Source: Saussurea involucrata
Taxonomy: Eukaryota > Streptophyta > Magnoliopsida > Asterales > Asteraceae
NCBI GenBank assembly: GCA_033807775.1
Contig: CM066313.1
Location: forward strand, 86,305,484 to 86,369,483
Direction: 5' to 3'
DNA: 64,000 nucleotides
Below the pieces are notes generated by a model, which made no database searches, was not told the origin of the DNA, and saw nothing but the letters and a program-made list of their open reading frames with translations. Position numbers and translations under genes: made by a program. Positions within the stretch are counted from its first letter, which is position 1. Each line of letters opens with the position of its first letter. This document shows, in pieces, positions 33,745 to 44,537 of this stretch.

Positions 33745-33960
33745 TACATCAGTCTGAATATGTGTTATATTCAGTCTGAATATGTGTTATATTCAGACTG
33801 AATATGTGTTATATTCAGACTGAATAAAGGTAGATATTCAAAACGAATAAATGTTTAAATTTTGTACCTTTATTCAGTCTGAATAACTCTATATATTCAG
33901 ACTGAATAAAGGTAAATATTCAAAACTGAATAAATGTACCTTTATTCACTCTGAATATAA
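33745..33960. repeat. Array of palindromic units, right arm
   Basis: Copies of TATTCAGACTGAATATGTGT and the related TTTATTCAGTCTGAAT lie in the orientation opposite to the left array. Together the arms could fold into one long hairpin. Confidence 0.8.
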
Positions 33961-34296
33961 CACATATACACGATTTCACGTAAAACGGTTAAAACGAAAA
34001 AAAAAACTATATCATGATGGATGTCATATCGAAGAGCACGAAATTCTCGTTTTTTTGATGTAATTTGTTTGATTAAAATGTTAGTAATTTTTGAGATAAT
34101 TTATTTTAAAATTTAAGGGGGTAAAAGTTTTTTAATTAAAAAAGAAAATAAAAAGTCTATAAAGGATGCGCTCATTCTAATTTGACGAAAATACCCCTAA
34201 AGCTGAATTTTAGGAATGGCTTAAATATGGCTGCGATCAATGGACGGGATTTGTCCTCATATTTACAATTGAATTTGAGTTTTCATTTGAACTTTC

Positions 34297-34300
<4 letters not shown>

Positions 34301-34335
<35 letters not shown>

Positions 34336-34583
34336 TGTTAAGTTTATATTGTAAATTATTTTGGTATATTAACTATTTATATATGTCATGATGTGGGGCA
34401 AAAGAAAGAGACGTAAGTAATGATCAATCCAAGACATCTCACCTTAATTGGTCCCAACACAATAATGTGAAGTTCCTGGTCTTCATCACCTACATTATCA
34501 TTACCATCTCCTTTCTACTTCTCCACTTGAAATTGCTTGAACACTTGATTTCAATTTTCTCATTATTATTTGATCAACTAAAT
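34301..34583. other. TA microsatellite and upstream flank of kinase remnant
   Basis: A (TA)n run occupies about 34301-34331. The rest is AT-rich. A frame continuous with the kinase is open from 34467, but its residues (hydrophobic, Ile/Leu-rich) look like translated noncoding sequence. No promoter is claimed. Confidence 0.45.
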
Positions 34584-35643
34584 ATGGCCATCTTCTTCAA
34601 TGAGTTTAAACATCTTAAAATCCAACTGGAAGAAATCAAATCAGCCACCGACAACTTTGGTGACAGCAACTTAATCGGAAGAGGTGGATTCGGGAAGGTG
34701 TACAAAGGAACAATCTCACTCTAAAGGCCAAATCATGGCTGCTTTTAAGCGTCTAGATAGCGCACTTGGGAAAGGAAACTCGGAGTTCTGGAAGGAGATC
34801 ACGATGCTTACCCGTTACACACATGAAAACATCGTATCACTCCTAGGATATTGCGACGAGGGTGGTGAGAAAATCCTTGTGTACGAGTATGCAGCTCGTA
34901 GAAGCCTTGATCGCCATTTAAGTGACACTGCTCTCACATGGATGCAACGCCTTAGGATATGCCTTGGTGCTGCAAGGGGACTAAGCTATCTTCACGATCC
35001 CAAGGGGACACAACTGGGAGTTTTGCATCGTGATATCAAAAGCTCCAACATCCTACTCGACGAGAATTGGAATGCTAAGGTATCTGATTTCGGGCTATCA
35101 AGAGTAAGCCCTGCTAATCAGGAGCACACAATTCTTATCTCTAATATGGTAGGTACCGTCGGGTACCGAGATCCGCTGTATCTGGAGATGGGTTTGCTAA
35201 CGAAAGAGTCTGACGTATACTCTTTTGGCATGGTCTTATTTGAAGTATTATGTGGGAGATTATGCTATGAGTATAGCAATTCTCGGTGTCAGACTCTAGT
35301 GCGTTTGTGGAAAAAAAGCTACATACAGAAGAAACTAGACAAGATTATCTTTCAAGATATGTTTTAGCAAATGGAACCGAGTTCTTTGGAAACATTTTCA
35401 GACATTTCATATCTATGTTTGAGTAAATCTCTTGAAGAACGGCCGATGATGGCTCATGTTGTGAAAGAACTTGAGATTGCACTTGATCGTCAGATGACTT
35501 ATGAACAGAAAATAGACTATGCAGAGATGAATAGGAACAACCAGCCATGCTTCTCTGAAGTACCTCCTCTCATCTACTCACACAAAGAGGAACCGGAAAT
35601 GCTTCTCTCCAAAGGGAACCTCCTTCACAGGGACAAAGCGTAA
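34584..35643 (+). pseudogene. Receptor-like cytoplasmic kinase pseudogene
   Basis: From MAIFFNEFKHLKIQLEEIKSA the sequence follows a Ser/Thr kinase of the receptor-like family. It has the glycine loop GRGGFGKVYKG, the lysine in AAFKRLD, the helix-C Glu in EFWKEI, the HRD loop HRDIKSSNILLD, DFG in VSDFGLSR, and a GTVGYRDPLYLE activation-segment end in place of APE. No signal peptide or transmembrane segment precedes it. Two lesions are visible: a frameshift at about 34720, between the glycine loop and the catalytic lysine, and a TAG at 35365-35367 after IIFQDM. Downstream the same frame resumes (QMEPSSLETFSDISYLCLSKS) to a TAA. Wording matches a kinase family I know from Asteraceae, often found with PP2-type domains. 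If functional it would phosphorylate cytoplasmic substrates; here it is broken. Confidence 0.85.
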
Positions 35644-35727
35644 TTAAATAATTTCTATAAGTTTTTGGGGATCATAATTTATGTTTTGGCTGTTTAATTT
35701 AAGGGTGGTTTGTATGTGATTTGACAG

Positions 35728-35899
35728 GAGCAGGGTAGGCCATCGCCCAAGTTTGCGGACTGGGAGGCGGATGATCTTTCTAACGTGGGTTTCACCGTGA
35801 TCTTTAATAATAGAGCTAATAGAGCTAAGTACATGAACAAAACAGGTGGCGAGCTGGAGTCGCCAACGAATGCAGATCCTGTACAAGCAGCCTCAATCA
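35728..35899 (+). pseudogene. NOI / RIN4-type (AvrRpt-cleavage domain) exon
   Basis: A TTTGACAG acceptor precedes and a GTAAGTG donor follows a 172 bp block that is open throughout. It reads EQGRPSPKFADWEADD, then GFTVIFNNR and KTGGELESP. This is the NOI motif: PKFGxW, then a Y/F-T-V-I-F-N-K-AR core and KTGG-x-PESP. NOI proteins, including RIN4, are small plasma-membrane-associated immunity regulators whose motif is cut by the bacterial protease AvrRpt2. The usual FG after PK is FA here, and a 9 bp tandem duplication (AATAGAGCT) inserts residues after the core. No first or last exon is found, so it is a fragment or relic. It starts 85 bp after the kinase stop. Confidence 0.65.
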
Positions 35900-36363
35900 G
35901 TAAGTGTCACCTTGCATTAGTTTTCTGCTAATACTTATTAATTGGTTAATTAGCAGCCAAACCCTTCAAAGCTGAAAAACGGTCATGTTCATCTACTCCA
36001 GTCGTGTGTTATTTCGTGCCTAAGTATCCTCTATCTTTTTTTCTTTAACCGTGGGTGTCCGGGTCAGGTTGCTCGCACCTCGAGTAATTCTAGAGGGCCT
36101 GGAGAACGGCCAAGATAATCCACAGTTTAGGGCGTACCCCGATCACGTGTCTTATTACCTCATTGTCGCGCAAGGCATTAATTTTGGGCAGAAACTTTTG
36201 AGTTGTTCGCGGTTACGCCAGTTTTTGGCATGCGGTCACGAGAACTATTCATAGCTTTTTCAAAAATACTTTTTCACACAGAGATTTCTTTTTCTCTGAT
36301 TTAAGATTTGTGTCTGTGCCAACCGGGCTACGAAATTCATCAGAGATTTTGCTTGAACAATTA
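35900..36363. other. NOI intron remnant and SINE-tail-like repeat
   Basis: After the donor, AT-rich sequence leads into a block at about 36030-36245 that starts with a T run and CCGTGGGTGTCCGGGTCAGG, then GCTCGCACCTCGAGTAATT. This resembles the 3' end of the SINE at 10834 (ACGGTGGGTTTACGAGCCGG, CGCGCACCGACTAAT). It is probably a related, truncated minus-strand SINE. No B box or target duplication was found. Confidence 0.4.
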
Positions 36364-36733
36364 GGCCAGTTTGGTTTGATGGTATGATTTTGAGGAATTT
36401 GGATTTCGTATAAGGATTTGGAATCCGTAGGATTTAGATTTGAAAGTATTTGGAATCTTTCGTGTGTTTAATTCGTAGGATTTGGAATGGAATTGAATTT
36501 GATTCTTTATTAATAATTTATAAAAATAATTAAATTACATTTGTATTAATTTACAAAACAATTTTTTTAACATATTTTAAAACATTATTACATACAAGTC
36601 TTATGAAATCCCGTGAAATACCAATTATGTTTGTGGGATTTCAAATCCAAGAAATCTTTCAAACCAAACAAAAATATAATTCAATTTCAAATCCCTCCAA
36701 ATTCCATCCGCCAATCCTTCAAACCAAACGGAG
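36364..36733. mobile_element. Tourist-like MITE
   Basis: The left end GGCCAGTTTGGTTTGATGG pairs with the reverse-complemented right end GCTCCGTTTGGTTTGAAGG. The trinucleotide TTA flanks both sides (36361-36363 and 36734-36736), as for PIF/Harbinger-derived MITEs. It is 370 bp with no coding sequence. Confidence 0.78.
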
Positions 36734-36812
36734 CTTAGTTTTGGACAACACCAACCTTTTCACCCATTTAGTTATTTACCTGTCCACTTCACTTCTTCCC
36801 TTTTAAAATGTA

Positions 36813-37770
36813 TGTTGATCCAAACCCTCAGTGATTTGATAATGACCCTCTCTTATATACTTAGTGAAAATTGTAAGTAAACAATATGTATCAGAGTTTC
36901 ACTATCGCTGATAAGTACTAAGATCTTCCAGTACCGCTGATAGGAACTCTCGCTCTTTAAATTAAACATTCAGCGAAACTGTTCACCATTAATGCTGAGT
37001 CTGTTCAGTCATTATGATGATCGCTGATAAGTTAGTTGTTTACTTATGATCCCTGAAGACAAGTTTCACGTCAACAAAGGTTCTACGCTGAAGTCGAAGA
37101 TGAAGCTCAAGAACCAGCGACAAGTCTCCTAATGAACTGATGCGGATCAGCGAAGATTCAGATTTGTCCACTCAACGTGAAGTATCAAGTACAAGACTTC
37201 AGCTATCGCTGAACTTTATCATTCGCTGTATAGTAAATGATAATCGCTGAATCAACGAAAGCTGGTCATGAAGTCCTCCGTACAAAGTACTTTTGTCTTA
37301 ACCTCCCTTGCACAACTCCGTACGAAATGTCAGAAAAGAACCTCTGACTGTCTGAAATCGTACAACCACTCTGATACTACACTGTTCATCCATGCGGCTA
37401 CTAAGGTTGTCAACCAAGGTCAATGACATGCAACCAACCAGCTGATGACACGTGTAAAGTGTATAATGACTTGCATTAAATGCATGCAGTATATAAAGAG
37501 ATGAACCCACTTCATTTGAAGTAACTTGCTAACTCTGGACAAGTTCAATCTCTTATCTCAAGATAGGTTATTATTAGTAATTTCCTTCTCTCTTAGTGCA
37601 AGAAACCTTAGTGTTCCAACTTGTTTAGATTTAGGTTTATCCTTAATCTTGTTTCCGCAACAAGCTGTAAATTGTTAATGATTTATCAATAAACAATTTA
37701 GAAAAGTAAAATCTGTGTGTTTGTATTCAACCCCCCTACTACAAACTTGTATAGGCCTTCGGGACCAACA
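36813..37770 (+). repeat. 5' LTR of element C
   Basis: It is bounded by TGTTGATCC and GACCAACA. It contains a TATA candidate (TATATAAAG, 37490-37498), which would set the start of the genomic transcript, and a polyadenylation-like AATAAA (37688-37693). The hexamer CGCTGA or its reverse TCAGCG occurs eight times. Confidence 0.95.
37490..37498 (+). promoter_or_regulatory. TATA box of the element C LTR promoter
   Basis: TATATAAAG sits about 280 bp before the LTR end, a normal place for the U3/R boundary. The same sequence is conserved in the 3' LTR. Confidence 0.65.
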
Positions 37771-37772
37771 AG

Positions 37773-37784
37773 TGGTATCAGAGC
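37773..37784 (+). other. Primer-binding site (initiator Met tRNA), element C
   Basis: TGGTATCAGAGC lies two bases after the LTR end CAACA. Confidence 0.93.
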
Positions 37785-37850
37785 GGATTTGTTTAACCTC
37801 ATAAACAAGATCTAATCTAAGATATTTCTCTTCCTTGCTATTATCTGAAA

Positions 37851-40166
37851 ATGGCCACCAACACAAACACAAATTATATAGACAATGGTTCTCTTGCTAA
37901 ACCCCCTAGATTTTCCAAAGATAACTTCAACTTATGGAAAAATAGGATGACACTCTTCTTAGAAGGTGTAGACCCTACTATGCCTTACTATCTAGAAAAT
38001 GGTCCATTCATCCCTGTAAGAATTGATGCTGCTGTTCCAGCCGCTGAGAATAGACCTGCTATTCCAGAAAGGCTGGTACCTAAGGAAATCTTTCAATGGA
38101 CTGACGAAGATAAGAAGAAAGTGGCTATAGATACAAAAGCCAGATCCATACTATCCATGGCTCTTCCTGACGAAGTCTACCATTCCGTCATGAATCTGAA
38201 AACATAAAAGGCCATGTGGGACACAATATGTGTTCAGTATGAAGGAACGTTTGAAGTCCAGGATTCAAGAAAGATCAACCTGGTAAGACAATATGAAAGC
38301 TTCATTTCTGGTAAGAATGAAACTCTCTCTGAAGTTCACCAACGTTTTAATTGTTTAATTATAGATCTGAAAACTGTTGGTAAGGAATATTCTAACTTTG
38401 AAGTGCTGACAAAGTTTCTAGAATGTTTACCTGAAAGCTGGGACAATTATTCTATGTGTCTCAAGCTGTCAAAGGATCTAAAATCAATGACCCTTGCTAC
38501 CTTATATGGCACGTTGCTGAATCATGAGCAATCAAGCCATCTTAAGAAGAATCTTGTAAAAGATTCCAAAAGCACCCCTGTTGCTTTAATCTCAGAGGAA
38601 CCTTCTACTCAGCGACCCTCGGTCACTATCACTGAGTTAGAGAGTAACTCTGAAAGATCATCAGATTCTGATTTTTCAGATAATGATGAATCTTTGGCTC
38701 TCCTAACTAAGAAGTTCAGGAGATTTGCCAAAAAGAAAATGTTTAGAAAGAACAAACCTCTTTCCATAACTGACAAGCCTAGATCATCAGCTTTTGTTGA
38801 TAAGGCTACTGCTACTTGTTTTAATTGCGAAAAGACAGGACATTTCGCTAACGAGTGCAGGTCAAAGAAAGTTTCTAGACCCTCAGCTTTTACAAAGAAA
38901 CCCTTTGCTCCAAGAAATAAAGATGACAAATATTCAAAGCTGAAAGAAAAATATGCAAAGCTGAAAAGCTTTAAGAAGAATAAAGGCCTGATGGCTGACT
39001 ATGATTGGGCCGCTTCTGATGAAGAAGCATCATCATCTGAATCTGAAGATGATGAAGCAAATCTATGTCTTATGGCCAAGATTGAAGAAGAGGAAGAAAG
39101 TTCAGACATTCCCTCCACTTCAACATCTGCTATTCAGGTATCACCTTCTTTCTTTACCAATATTGCAAATATTGATGAAGCTGATAGTCTCCGTAAGATC
39201 GATCTCTTGACTAGAAGTTTATACGAAGCCATGAACGGCAAAACTGTGGTTGAAAACCAAAATCTTGATCTCGCTGAAAAGCTTAAAAACTGCCACCTTC
39301 AAATAGAAAAGCTTTCTAAAATTGAAGAAGATTTTAAAGATCAAGTATATTTAAATCAGCTAGTCAAAATCGAACGAGCAGAAGCTATCGCTGTATTAAA
39401 GGCTGAAAAAGCTACTGTTGAAGGATGGTGTAATTCTTCAACAAAGATTACTGAGATAATAAAGTCTCAGATTCCCCTGAGTGATAAACGTGGTTTGGAT
39501 TACAAATATGAAACTCCAAAACTAACCACTGAGCGTTCAATGCTTAAATTTGGAACGTTCGTATCCTCAGTCGCTGATACTTCATCTTCTCAGTGCTCCT
39601 CGTTCGTTACACCAATCCCTAAGGAAACTCCTATCTCCTCAAAAGGCAAGGAGAAAATGGTTTATTCAAAACCTACCTCTGTCTCTAAAGACAAAGGTAA
39701 AGGAATTGTTATTTACCAGAATCCTCAGAAGGGTACCTTAGTACCAAAGCTGAATGCTTCTAAAGCTTCAGTGGCTCATCCCTCTGGATCAAGGAAGCAG
39801 ATATCTGGATTTATTCAGCGATCTACTCCTAGACTCAGATTGGATGTCATTGGTAAGAAATATGAAGAACTGAATGTTCGTCCCATTTCTAAAGCAAATA
39901 GTTTACTTGGTGCTGGCACTTCTAATTCGAAATTAAAAGCTCAGCATTCAAATGGTCCTAGAACTACTTTTAGTTATAGGAAATGTTATCACTGTGGACT
40001 CACTGATCATATTGCTAGTAAGTGCCCCACAGCCACCAAAGCTGAAAAGATAGCTAAGGTGAAGATTTCCCCCAAGGCAAAGAAGACCAACCCTGGTGCA
40101 AATCAGGTCAAGGTGAATCCTACCACTGAGGTTAAGAAATTAACCAAAGTGAAGAAAGACAGTTGA
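37851..40166 (+). pseudogene. Gag of element C, one internal stop
   Basis: The start MATNTNTNYIDNGSL lies 66 bp after the primer-binding site. The N-terminal gag domain (FSKDNFNLWKNRMTLFLEG ... ARSILSMALPDEVYHSV) is followed by an in-frame TAA (38205-38207) after NLKT. The frame then continues with KAMWDTICVQYEGTFEV and RQYESF. Two CCHC knuckles are present: CFNCEKTGHFANEC (about 38820) and CYHCGLTDHIASKC (about 39990). An acidic segment and a coiled-coil-like stretch lie between them. The frame ends at TGA (40164-40166) because of a 1-nt shift near 40155; in the next frame the protein continues to KWVPKKN. Confidence 0.9.
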
Positions 40167-40275
40167 ATCTTCAAATGCTGCGAAGACTGCTGAATCTTCC
40201 ATTCCAACTACTTCCACTGACAAATGTGTATACATGGTAAAGTGGGTACCCAAGAAAAACTAATCTTCCTTTGTA

Positions 40276-43200
40276 TTGCAGGTTAAGAAGGGTATCTGGT
40301 ATCTCGATAGCGGATGCTCTAGACACATGATTGGAAAGAAAAACCTGCTCGCTGAATACAAGGAAGAGAAGGGTCCCTCTGTGACTTTCGGTGGAAATGG
40401 AAAAGGACATACCCGAGGGTATGGTGTACTTTCAAATGGTACAACCTCCTTCAGAAGAGTCGCATATGTTGAAGGGCTGAAGCATAATCTTCTAAGCATC
40501 AGTCAGCTTTGTGACATGGATAACAAAGTAATCTTTACTAAGGAATCCTGCTTTGTCTCTGACAAAAAGGAGAAGATAGCTCTCAGCGGTTATCGTTTAG
40601 AAAATGTTTATGTAATAAACATGGACTCAACAACCACTGAGAACTCATGTTTCTTCTCAAAGGCCTCATCTGATGTCAACTGGCTATGGCATAAGAGGCT
40701 GTCTCATCTAAATTTCAAGACACTGAACACTCTTTCTTCAAAAGAGTTAGTCACTGGTCTACTTCAGCATTCATACGCCAAAGAGTCGTTATGTTCAGCG
40801 TGTGAAAAAGGGAAGCAGACCAAAGCAAGCTTTAAGTCAAAGCAAGTTTCTTCAGTGTCATCTCCTCTACAACTACTCCATATGGATTTGTTTGGCCCTG
40901 TTAACAAACAATCCATCGCTGGAAAGAAATATACGCTGGTCATAGTTGATGAATTCTCTCGCTTCACTTGGGTAATGTTTCTCCGTTCTAAGAGTGACAC
41001 CCCTGAAGAACTCATCAATTTTGTTCGGAAGATGGAAACCCTGAACAATCTGACCGTTCGCTCAATAAGGAGTGATCATGGGACCTAATTCAAAAACAGT
41101 TCTCTTGATTCCTTCCTTGAGAGTAAGGGTATTTCTCACAACTTTTATTCAGTGAGAACACCGCAACAAAATGGAGTCGCTGAAAGAAGAAATAGAACAA
41201 TTATTGAAGCTGCACGTTCAATGCTCAACGATTCTCACCTGCCTACTCAGTTTTGGGCAGAAGCTGTCAACACTGCTTGTTTTACGCAAAACAGGTCGCT
41301 GATAGTTAAAAGATTCAAAAAGACAGCCTATGAACTCTTTCATGGGAGAAAGCCTTCAATCAGCTTTCTTCACATATTTGGATGTCAGTGTTTTATACTG
41401 AACAACAGAGATGCTCTTGGAAAGTTTGATCCTAAGGCTGATGATGGAATATTTCTTGGATACTCTTCAGTTTCCAAAGCCTTCAGAGTCTTCAATCGTA
41501 GAAGACAAACCGTAGAAGAAACTATTCACGTCACGTTTGACGAATCCCGTTCAGCGAACTCTAAACCGTCCGCTGATACTGAAGAACTGAATCAATGGAT
41601 GTTCTCTCATCTTGGTGATTCAGAAGTTATTCCCACTAATTCTCATCCAGTAGAAGATGATAGTCCTATCATTCCAAATATGCAAAACAGTGAAGCTGAA
41701 ACTTCTTGGGTCTCAGCTGTTTCTATAAACACTATACCTAACGCTGAACCAAATGTCTCAGACATTCCATCTACTTCTCAGCAATCAGTGAATATAATGA
41801 CAACTGCATCCATTCCTCTCTTGGCTGATACTCCTGACATCGCTGAAGCTTCATCTTCAGCTCCTCCAGTTCAAGTTGAGTCAGCGTCTCACGCTCCGGC
41901 TCAGCGATGGACTATAAATTATCCAATTGATCAAATTCTTGGTGATCCAAACGCTGGGATTCAGACTCGACGAAGTGCAGGTAATATTTGTTTATTTGTA
42001 AATTTTATTTCACTAACTGAACCAAAGAAAGTAGATGATGCCCTCAAAGATCCAAACTGGGTCAGCGCCATGCAAGAAGAGTTGACTGAATTCGAAAGAA
42101 ACAAAGTTTGGAAACTTGTTCAGAGACCAACTGATAAAACAGTAATAGGCACTAAATGGGTCTATCGAAATAAGTTGGACGAACATGGTACTGTAACCCG
42201 CAACAAAGCTCGACTTGTTGCTCAGGGATACAGACAAGAGGAAGGTATAGATTATGACGAAACATTTGCTCCAGTAGCAAGACTTGAATCTATTCGTCTA
42301 TTCTTAGCATATGCTGTACACAAAAACTTCAAAGTACATCAGATGGATGTTAAGTCAGCGTTTCTAAATGGAAAGCTGAATGAAGAAGTGTATATGGAAC
42401 AACCTCCAGGGTTCTCAGATTCTAAGCGTCCAGGTTATGTTTATAAACTGGATAAGGCTCTTTATGGCTTGAAGCAAGCTCCTCGTGCATGGTATGACAC
42501 TCTTTCTACTTATCTCCATATTGAAAAATTTGAGCGAGGTAAGATTGACAAAACTCTATTTTTTAGAAAAGTGAAAGGTCATATCATTCTAGTTCAAATA
42601 TATGTTGATGACATTATATTTGGTTCTACTAACCCTGAGCTTTGTACTCGTTTCGCTGATAGAATGAAAGATGAGTATAAAATGAGCATGATGGGTGAAC
42701 TAACATATTTCCTTGGTCTTCAGATTAAGCAAACTGAGAAAGGAACTTTCATTAATCAGGGAAAATATGTTAAAGATATGCTGAAGAAATTCGACTTAAC
42801 TGAAAGTTCAGCTATGAAAACCCCTATGGCACCACCGCTGACACTTGATAAGGACGCTAAGGGTGTTCCTGTCAATGTCACGCTGTACCGTGGGATGATC
42901 GGCTCTCTATTGTATCTAACAGCTAGCCGACCCGATATTATGTTTGCAACATGCTTGTGTGCACGATATCAAGCTGAACCTAAGATATCTCATATGAAAG
43001 TTGTAAAGCGAATCTTTCGATATCTTAAGGGTACAGCGAATCTAGGTCTTTGGTATCCCAAAGATTCGGGATTCGATCTAACCGCCTATTCAGATAGTGA
43101 TTTTGCTGGTTGCAAAATGGATAGGAAAAGCACCACAGGAGGATGTCAGCTCCTGGGTGGAAAGCTGGTAAGTTGGACAAGTAAAAAGCAAAATTCAGTG

Positions 43201-43548
43201 TCCACTTCCACAGCTGAAGCTGAATATGTAGCTGCTGGAAGCTGTTGTTCTCAAGTCTTGTGGATGAGAAATCAGCTACTAGACTATGATCTTCAGCTCT
43301 CCAAAATTCCAATCTAATGCGACATCACAAGTGCCATCGCTATAGCAAACAATCCAGTACTACATTCAAAGACCAAACATATAGAAATCAGATATCATTT
43401 TATCAGAGATCATGTGATGAATGGTGATATAGAACTTCATTTTATCCCAACTGATTATCAGTTAGCTGACTTATTTACCAAACCTCTTGATGAGACAAGA
43501 TTCAACTATCTCATCAGCGAGCTTGGAATGCTGAACTCTGAAGGATAA
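40276..43548 (+). pseudogene. Pol of element C (protease, integrase, RT, RNase H) with two stops
   Basis: Domains in order: protease (WYLDSGCSRHMIGKK), GAG-pre-integrase (HKRLSHLNF ... CSACEKGKQTKA), integrase core (LHMDLFGPV, VIVDEFSRFTW, RSDHGT, then RTPQQNGVAERRNRT), RT (MQEELTEFERNKVWKLV, ARLVAQGYRQEEGIDYDETFAPVA in two parts, QMDVKSAFLNG, active site YVDD) and RNase H (YSDSDFAGC, STAEAEYVAAGSC, KTKHIEIRYHF, ADLFTKPLDET). An in-frame TAA at 41086-41088 replaces the Glu expected after HGT, and another TAA at 43315-43317 replaces the Tyr expected before CD in RNase H. The natural end is the TAA at 43546-43548. The frame is otherwise continuous. A further TAA (40261-40263) precedes the protease. 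Confidence 0.92.
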
Positions 43549-44537
43549 AATCTTCAGCGGTTCACATTGATCAGCGAAAGGATAAAATCAACTTGTATAA
43601 CCCATTCTATCATCTTCTCTCTGAATAAACTTGATTCACTGATATCAAGGTATGTTCTCTCTCTCTCTGACAATCGCATGAAAATGCAAGATTTCAAAAC
43701 AAAATGCTTCGCTGAATATCTCTTCCTTAACAACGATATTTTGAAATTTCTTAAAACCTTCACTGAATATTTTCATTCAGTGCTTCATGTTTTCAAAAGT
43801 ATCTATGAGTTTTTCACAACCTCAGAGACAACCAAGAATATGAAAGGACAGTTGTGACGTCATTACAACGGATAAAACCCCGACACGTTTTCTCTTCCTG
43901 ACACACGTTTGCACGTCTCGTTCAAACTTCCAATCAAATGCAAACACGTGTCCGTGTCATGATGAAATTTTTTTCCCGCTCAAGATTTTCTCTTTCTAAA
44001 ATCTCTATATAAATAAATTCTTTGTTTATGTTTTTCTTTTACGCGATCAATCTTCCTCCGCAAGAAAGAATTCACTGTTGCATTTGTGATTTCAAAAACT
44101 TCAAGAACTGTTCATCATCTTCTTCATCAAACATCAAGGTTAATATGTTCTTATTTATTACCAAATGCGTATAACTTGTTTCTGATCTTCTCAATGTTTT
44201 AACAAGATCAAACAAAAGAACTTCGTAAAATTGAAATCATTTTCTTTCGTGGTTTTATGAACACAACCATTTCATGGTTGTTCTTCAAGTTTAAATGCAA
44301 ATCTTAAACTTGTTCTTCATTCGTTTCCAGAATCTATTTCTTCAAAGAAAACTGGAAAACAAGATTTTTTTGGGTTTGAAATTTTCGTTTTCAAAAACAC
44401 GAAAAACCCTAATCTTCATTAAGACATTTGTGTCTGAATGAAATGGATAAAATTCGAAATATCTTATTGGAAATTCTTTCCACAATAAGATTATTCTTAT
44501 TTGTTAACATCTTTGGTTGAACTGATAATACAGAGAA
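43549..44537 (+). promoter_or_regulatory. Internal promoter and leader region of the third ORF, element C
   Basis: After pol there is a 1 kb noncoding segment. A TATA candidate (TATATAAAT, 44006-44014) lies about 125 bp before a leader exon ending ACATCAAG, followed by a GTTAATATG donor at 44139. A T-rich sequence ends ATAATACAG (acceptor, 44531-44533), four bases before the ATG of the third ORF. The implied intron is 395 bp. ACGT-core boxes (TGACGTCA-like at 43855-43862, ACACGT copies at 43880-43955) lie upstream of the TATA, resembling plant bZIP/G-box sites. This suggests a separate transcript; no expression evidence is available. Confidence 0.55.

Larger units (their letters stand above)
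32687..34300. mobile_element. Long-inverted-repeat element in TA microsatellite (MULE/Micron-like)
   Basis: The left end (AGGGGTGAGTTCAAATAAAA) and the reverse-complemented right end (AGAGGAAAGTTCAAATGAAA) align, and the match extends through a long arm of several hundred bases on each side (for example CATCATGATATAG at 33020-33040 mirrored near 34006-34020). Each arm carries an array of ATTCAGACTGAAT palindromes. TA repeats flank both ends, so a target duplication cannot be read. The centre (about 33240-33740) has a different, gene-like composition. I call it MULE/Micron-like from the long arms and TA-repeat insertion; the superfamily is not proven. Confidence 0.65.

Noticed and set aside
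34182..34391. Plus-strand ORF with IYIYIYIY
   Set aside because: It is a translated TA microsatellite at the edge of the inverted-repeat element.
34584..35643. Intact kinase gene
   Set aside because: A frameshift before the catalytic lysine and an in-frame TAG after the kinase core cannot both be explained by introns with visible splice sites.
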